Part shown: positions 6,417-8,392 of the stretch, piece by piece
How positions within the stretch are numbered: position 1 is the stretch's first letter
Layout of the letters: the number at the start of each line of letters is the position of its first letter
NCBI GenBank assembly: GCA_038199755.1
Contig: JBBPYR010000312.1
Coordinates: forward strand, 1-8,392
Direction: 5' to 3'
From: JBBPYR01 sp038199755
Lineage (GTDB): Bacteria; Chloroflexota; Ktedonobacteria; Ktedonobacterales; Ktedonobacteraceae
Length of the DNA: 8,392 nucleotides
Notes under the pieces: model-generated
What the model saw: only the letters and a program-made list of their open reading frames with translations
Told to the model about the DNA's origin: nothing
The model's database searches: none
Translations under genes and position numbers: made by a program

Positions 6417-6462
6417 GAACGCTGCGCTTGCTCCCTATCATCAGGGGCAAAAAGCAGCGTTT
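6417..6462. terminator. Hairpin after the RNase H stop
   Basis: AACGCTGC (6418-6425) pairs perfectly with GCAGCGTT (6454-6461), and the 28-base interior can form a further short CCC/GGG stem. It lies five bases after the RNase H stop and is followed by TTTCC only, so it is a weak intrinsic terminator candidate for the plus strand. Confidence 0.4.
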
Positions 6463-6498
6463 CCGGCATAAGCAGGCTGGGTTTCTACGATAGTAGCA

Positions 6499-6534
6499 TG
6501 TGGGAGTGTTTATCGGTTGATGAACACTCTCATA
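6499..6534. terminator. 16-bp hairpin after the IlvC-like gene
   Basis: Positions 6499-6514 pair with 6519-6534 through 16 pairs, three of them G-T wobbles, around a GGTT loop. It ends five bases from the stop codon of the minus-strand IlvC-like gene (6540-6542) and stands between convergent genes. It may terminate that gene and also block read-through from RNase H. The minus-strand side lacks a T tract. Confidence 0.5.
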
Positions 6535-6539
6535 CTCTT

Positions 6540-7535
6540 CTATTTATAAAATGGGGATTCTTTGCGCACACGCGCTTCTGCTCGTGCAAGTTCGCTAGCA
6601 AAGGCGGCATCACGCAGTTGTTGTAGCCATTCGGCACCTTGTGTTTGCACATTTAACCATTCACGGGCAAAATGGCCTGAGAGAATGTCATCGTGCAGAA
6701 TGCGCTTGAAGCGTTCGCGCATGGCTTTGCCATCATCGGCGGCTAAGCTGCTCAGTTGACCGTACTGGCTGGTATGCGAGTGCAGCGGAAGCTGCCCGAA
6801 GATGCCGAGATCTGCGATACGCTCAAAGACTTCTGCTGGCTCCTTTGAGAGATACATTTCATAGAGGATGGCTTCATCACTAAAACCAGCTTCGTGGAGA
6901 ACTTCGTAGGCGGCGCGGAAGGCGATAAGGATGGTGGGCCAGATGGCCTGTTCTGAGAACAGGTCGAGTGTCGCCTCCTCGCGCGCTGATGAGACGATGG
7001 CTCCGCCCTTTGTCGCGCCGATGCCGCGGGCAATGGATAAGGCTAAGTTGAGCGCGTTGCCGCTGACATCGCGTTCAACCGAGATGAAGCAAGGGTATGG
7101 TTCGCCACGCGTATAACGGTCGCGCACGCCCTGGCCAATCATACGTGGCGCGACCATGACGACATCCACGCCTTCTGGCAGGTCGAGCAGGTTGAAGTAT
7201 ACATTGTAGCCGGACGCGACCACCAGCGTTGAGCCACGGCGTAGATATGGCGCGATCTGTTCGCGGAATATCTGCGGTTGCTCCTCGTCGGGAATAAGCA
7301 AAAACACCACATCACCCCACGCGGCAGATTTGGGAACAGTCGCGACACGAAAACCGTCTTTGATGGCCGCATCTTTGTAGGCGTCCTCGCGATTGCCAAT
7401 CAGAATGTTTTCTACGCCGCTTTCACGCAAGTTCTTGGCCTGAGCTGCTCCCTGGTTGCCATAGCCAATGAACGCCAAATGTTTGCTTTGTACCAATGAT
7501 AGGTCAGCATCGTTGTCGTAGTACACCTTTGTCAT
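6540..7535 (-). CDS. ilvC: Ketol-acid reductoisomerase-like protein (IlvC family) with altered active site
   Basis: A 331-residue protein with the full architecture of class I ketol-acid reductoisomerase, the NADPH- and Mg-dependent second step of branched-chain amino-acid synthesis. The Rossmann half (1-180) carries KVYYDNDADLSLVQ and the GYGNQG loop (25-30). The helical half (about 183-328) carries EEATLDLFSEQ and HTSQYG. Aligned by eye with E. coli IlvC, D217, E221, E389 and S414 correspond to D191, E195, E226 and S253. H132 of AHGF is replaced by S108 (ASGY), K155 of APKGPG by R131 (APRMIGQ), and E393 by S230. These three are normally essential, so the symbol denotes the family, not a proven activity; a reductase with another substrate is possible. 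ATG at 7535 is preferred because it gives the family's usual N-terminus; an in-frame ATG at 7571 would add 12 residues without a ribosome site. No other ilv or leu gene is near. Confidence 0.85.
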   Translation of the reverse strand: MTKVYYDNDADLSLVQSKHLAFIGYGNQGAAQAKNLRESGVENILIGNREDAYKDAAIKDGFRVATVPKSAAWGDVVFLLIPDEEQPQIFREQIAPYLRRGSTLVVASGYNVYFNLLDLPEGVDVVMVAPRMIGQGVRDRYTRGEPYPCFISVERDVSGNALNLALSIARGIGATKGGAIVSSAREEATLDLFSEQAIWPTILIAFRAAYEVLHEAGFSDEAILYEMYLSKEPAEVFERIADLGIFGQLPLHSHTSQYGQLSSLAADDGKAMRERFKRILHDDILSGHFAREWLNVQTQGAEWLQQLRDAAFASELARAEARVRKESPFYK

Positions 7536-7771
7536 TGCGAGTGCTTCTCCCTTTGTGCTAAAAGCGTCCATACACTACGCACTACTTGTACGCTGTACAG
7601 ATGAAGCCTACGTTTTGAGCCTATGTGGTCGGGGCGCGCTTGCTGCTCTGGCTTGTTTTCACCTCCTCTCGCTCCGTGTAACAGCCATACTCTGTGGGCG
7701 TGTATAGGTGGGCGTCTTGGGTGATTGTACAAAGAATACCATATGATAGCTGCTAATGGAAAACTGATGCT

Positions 7772-8392
7772 TTATTCGCGGCGTCCCTCCCTTGCAATGC
7801 GTGTGCGGTGAAGCTTGTCTAAACTGGTTTGCTGCTGGCGCAGGCGTGTTTCGCTGCCATAGATGGTGTGTAATGCATGTGGTGTGGCAACCTGTTTGAA
7901 TACTTCAAACAGCTGTAGCCATTGTTCAAAGCGAAGGGTGGTGGGTGTGCTATCATCATTTAAGTTCAGGGTTTGACTGACTAGCTTGAACTGACGGGAT
8001 GTGAAGATGCCTTTGAGCGTAATGCTCAAGCATGGTTGTGGCGTCGTAAAAGCGTAGACGACGAAGTCGCGAAACAGCGGCATTTCGTTGCGTGCTAGCA
8101 ATGGCGGGCCACGCTTGCGCAAGCGCAGCATGACTACATCGACTCGTGGTGCGGGCATAAAATCGCTACGCCTAAAGCTATGGAGCACCTCTAGCTCAAA
8201 GCGCGGCTTTAAAAGAACGCCAAACAGTGACTCGCGTGGTACGCCAAGAAATTTTTGCGCTGCCTCTTTCTGCATTATCAGATAGGCGTCATCTGGTGGA
8301 ACGGGTGCCGATGTCAGGTGGGTTACGATGGCACTGGTGATATTAAAGGGGATGTTCGCGAACACTTTGTAATGACCTGTGGGTAGGCGATA
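7772..8392 (-). CDS. Erm/KsgA-family rRNA adenine N6-methyltransferase (5' end outside the window)
   Basis: The visible 206 residues form the C-terminal two thirds of a SAM-dependent rRNA adenine dimethylase; the frame stays open to the right edge, so the start and the SAM-binding motifs I-III are missing. HYKVFANIPFNIT (visible residues 7-19) contains motif IV, N-I-P-F, which binds the target adenine. It is followed by AYLIMQKEAAQKF, then FMPAPRVDVVMLRLRKRGPPLL (about 78-99), which carries the PxPxVD signature, and then the helical C-terminal domain with LKGIFTSRQF and RFEQWLQLFEVF. The VFANIP block and the QWLxLF tail resemble Erm (23S A2058, macrolide-lincosamide-streptogramin B resistance) more than KsgA/RsmA (16S). 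The family is certain and the subgroup probable. The basic tail (RTRIAREGRRE) is common in these enzymes. It is transcribed towards the IlvC-like gene across a 236-base gap. Any regulatory leader would lie outside the window. Confidence 0.85.
   Translation of the reverse strand, partial: YRLPTGHYKVFANIPFNITSAIVTHLTSAPVPPDDAYLIMQKEAAQKFLGVPRESLFGVLLKPRFELEVLHSFRRSDFMPAPRVDVVMLRLRKRGPPLLARNEMPLFRDFVVYAFTTPQPCLSITLKGIFTSRQFKLVSQTLNLNDDSTPTTLRFEQWLQLFEVFKQVATPHALHTIYGSETRLRQQQTSLDKLHRTRIAREGRRE

Noticed and set aside
7536..7571. Upstream ATG giving the IlvC-like protein 12 extra residues
   Set aside because: No ribosome site precedes it, and the family's N-terminus (MTKVYYDNDAD type) starts at the internal ATG.
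7532..7732. 66-codon minus-strand frame in the spacer before the IlvC-like gene
   Set aside because: It starts at TTG without a ribosome site, has no recognisable domain, and overlaps the IlvC-like start.

Overview
The window carries six protein-coding genes, one of them cut by the right edge. There are no rRNA, tRNA, CRISPR or recognisable mobile elements. The base composition is moderate. The gene content (a DUF4388-type regulator, a transketolase that reads like the animal enzyme, an Erm-type rRNA methylase and a divergent IlvC homologue) would fit a large-genome soil bacterium such as Ktedonobacterales (Chloroflexota). That placement is an inference from protein character; no marker gene is present to prove it.

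Layout, left to right. A DUF4388-domain protein lies on the minus strand (113-667). A 450-base AT-rich divergent control region follows (668-1117). Next come three plus-strand genes, each with its own leader: a 623-residue transketolase (1118-2989), a small multi-pass membrane protein with a TTG start (3168-3746), and a diacylglycerol/sphingosine-kinase family lipid kinase with an unusual C-terminal extension (3887-5467). A perfect 33-bp inverted repeat starts three bases after the kinase stop codon. An RNase HI with N- and C-terminal extensions follows on the plus strand (5612-6412). It converges on a ketol-acid reductoisomerase-like gene on the minus strand (6540-7535), with two hairpins between them. 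Upstream of that gene, also on the minus strand, is an Erm/KsgA-family rRNA adenine methyltransferase, truncated by the window edge (7772-8392).

The genes do not form an obvious pathway or operon. Most are separated by 120-450 bases that contain hairpins, and the set mixes central carbon metabolism, membrane lipid, nucleic-acid and ribosome functions. I see no defence island, biosynthetic cluster or prophage. The most notable points are four. The IlvC homologue has lost three normally essential catalytic residues while keeping the fold and part of the metal site. A perfect 33-bp hairpin directly abuts a stop codon. The lipid kinase is fused through a His/Glu/Lys-rich linker to a small beta-rich domain. 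The transketolase is of animal type.
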